From positions 5,394,001 through 5,458,000 of the forward strand of contig OZ005704.1 of NCBI GenBank assembly GCA_963930775.1: a stretch of DNA of 64,000 nucleotides, written 5' to 3'. Position 1 is the first letter of the stretch. Each line of letters begins with the position of its first letter. Shown in pieces: positions 63,701 through 64,000 of this stretch. Below the pieces are notes generated by a model. It was not told the origin of the DNA. It searched no databases and saw only the letters and a list, made by a program, of their open reading frames with translations. The translations under genes and the position numbers were made by a program. The stretch comes from Cliona cf. orientalis (lineage: Eukaryota > Porifera > Demospongiae > Clionaida > Clionaidae).

Positions 63701-64000
63701 TTGTTAAGAAAATGAGAGTCTGTTATGTTTACCCGCACAAAAGAGTGCTGTTGAAACAGGAACGTCATTGCACCAGCACTTGGGATATTGATCGGTGTTA
63801 AATACCCAACATCAGTGGAGTACAATGAATTTGCCAAAAGGTCACCGCATACAAAAGATCTTTTGTACGATATCTCCAAGTATCCAGTGTTATTTGCAAA
63901 TATGGAGTTAGTAATGTCAACCGTAGTGTTCAACTTTGCAGAAGCCTCACCAGTGTTTGTGTATGTCCAGACCATCCCACTCCCTTTACACGTGTTCTTG
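60736..64000 (-). CDS. Second intronless beta-helix / multi-pass receptor-like protein, 5' partial
   Basis: The frame is open from the window's right edge to the stop at 60736 (about 1088 codons seen). Its start lies beyond the window: the first visible residues (TCKGSGMVW) align with residue about 210 of the paralogue at 55985 (TCKGSGIVW), so roughly 200 residues are missing. It has the same order of parts: beta-helix with GGAIYSISR, cysteine-rich segment (CPPGFEIIKD, GVMCGKCKHN), about eight membrane helices with QGTINGLIFYATLL, LNFELGFPVCLYDGL and PLIDAYCAPYKDRYRFW. The tail ends RDSILNYSGADTD, keeping the paralogue's SEFRDSIL-type motif. Conservation is highest in the membrane part and weakest in the beta-helix, as expected for a diversifying extracellular domain. 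Confidence 0.7.
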   Translation of the reverse strand, partial: KNTCKGSGMVWTYTNTGEASAKLNTTVDITNSIFANNTGYLEISYKRSFVCGDLLANSLYSTDVGYLTPINIPSAGAMTFLFQQHSFVRVNITDSHFLNNRGMCYGAILAIYLSEAEYNSLSFSGCSFSNNTQFLSNFSYQSGRYFGTTITLLVKYLGNYTIGGNCFSVVDSDFITGDEVSATAQLSLTQFPASRGLCESVFRNLTGDSSRLINAVAIDLSDSFHINMSDIHLVGGEIHNQPVLGIGDGLLAFSYITQVVIHGSEDVGSSFTRLTGPVLYAEVSNVIFTGKIEFSNNIASTWTSGAAIFMRGESKIWFQEPLNLTFCNNSALEGGAIYSISRFAEYCTFQFISENSKVYNESNIGEIAINVTFSYNKARSAGNSIYVSPLYHCSTRLSPILQVDPHTVYDTIFHFVDNYTNGLLEISSRPVRVCICRGDPTNTSREALYCDHAPFEIDTYPGKTFNLSIVPVDESYKRVYSLVYNNLHVRESDVSDMDESDFDWHLGYGEDIVQLQGYNCTNLMYTVFSSKLARKGMLSIYPSGSTTGLIVNVNLNKCPPGFEIIKDRGLCDCVEVLLSKGVRCSISNGTVTRPGTSWIGIAENFTNYNLTNSSMPEIIIGYSQHCPTRYCNETASTVNVSDPSSLCIYERTGVMCGKCKHNLSIAVGGPECLSCNNWWLLTIPLYTLLGVAIVVLLLILQLTVTQGTINGLIFYATLLNVDTYTLLTGYKGAEWSVIILSFLNFELGFPVCLYDGLTEIDKALLSIVFPIYILLLAVGFVYVSRYSYRFASWTSRSAIPVLATLIYITYYKLLRFSVNGLTYGIIQLQYPPGQTKHVWYYDGSIHYLHDWKHLLLFFMVLVVICVFILPYGVLLTGIRFFNRFRIINKFKPLIDAYCAPYKDRYRFWFGARLWVLVVTYVLFAILRDFPLVFILCQCILLLFFTLVQVAIMPFRSKIINWLDLFFMVNALLLMIVVLYSYSRTLNKASAASVALTVVVFCCIVGYHAWKRIQVIRVYCKSRRRYALLEDDGPQKNTVTRSSFTITSTNEPDQDNGGQIQHDQHHPPIVQPSEFRDSILNYSGADTD

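Overview
This is animal nuclear DNA, most consistent with a demosponge (inference). The genes are spliced with GT-AG introns, the intergenic DNA is AT-rich and full of palindromic foldback elements, and the recognisable proteins are metazoan: ARL2, TBCB, LRR1, CINP, IQCB1/NPHP5, AP4S1, TDP1, a mitochondrial-type cytochrome P450 and Eph-receptor-like ectodomains. Several other genes (two large beta-helix/multi-pass receptors, a type II membrane enzyme-like protein, a multi-pass membrane protein) belong to families I cannot name. I cannot assign a species.

Layout. 1-2340: repeats only. 2341-12810: two tandem four-exon genes (+) coding for Eph-like ectodomains with a membrane anchor but no kinase. 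The second copy has an eroded membrane anchor. 13704-15356: ARL2 (+). 16054-18670: TBCB (-), head to head with LRR1 (+, 18788-20627). CINP (-, 20934-22755) follows tail to tail with LRR1 and is head to head with an intronless IQCB1 (+, 22883-24703). 24989-26815: an intronless type II membrane protein (+). 27836-28900: an intronless multi-pass membrane protein (-). 28901-30842: repeats and a GC-rich stretch. 30843-48526: a ten-exon P450 gene (-) whose introns are swollen by inserted elements. 48824-50656: AP4S1 (+), with a 12-nt microexon. 50916-55832: TDP1 (-), with an N-terminal PBZ-type zinc finger. 55985-59821 and 60736-64000: two tandem intronless beta-helix receptors (-), the second running off the window.

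How the genes relate. There is no operon. Housekeeping genes alternate in strand and share short divergent intervals: 117 bp for TBCB/LRR1, 127 bp for CINP/IQCB1, 297 bp for P450/AP4S1. LRR1 (replisome unloading) and CINP (replication and checkpoint) converge at their 3' ends; TBCB and ARL2, neighbours here, both act in tubulin folding. The two ends of the window are lineage-specific cell-surface families expanded by tandem duplication.

Mobile DNA. At least ten foldback elements share the terminal heptamer TACCGTA/TACGGTA but have unrelated, self-complementary interiors. One carries a nested insertion flanked by exact TTAA duplications. All exon boundaries were placed by eye from splice consensus, reading phase and remembered family patterns, and were not checked by alignment or RNA data.
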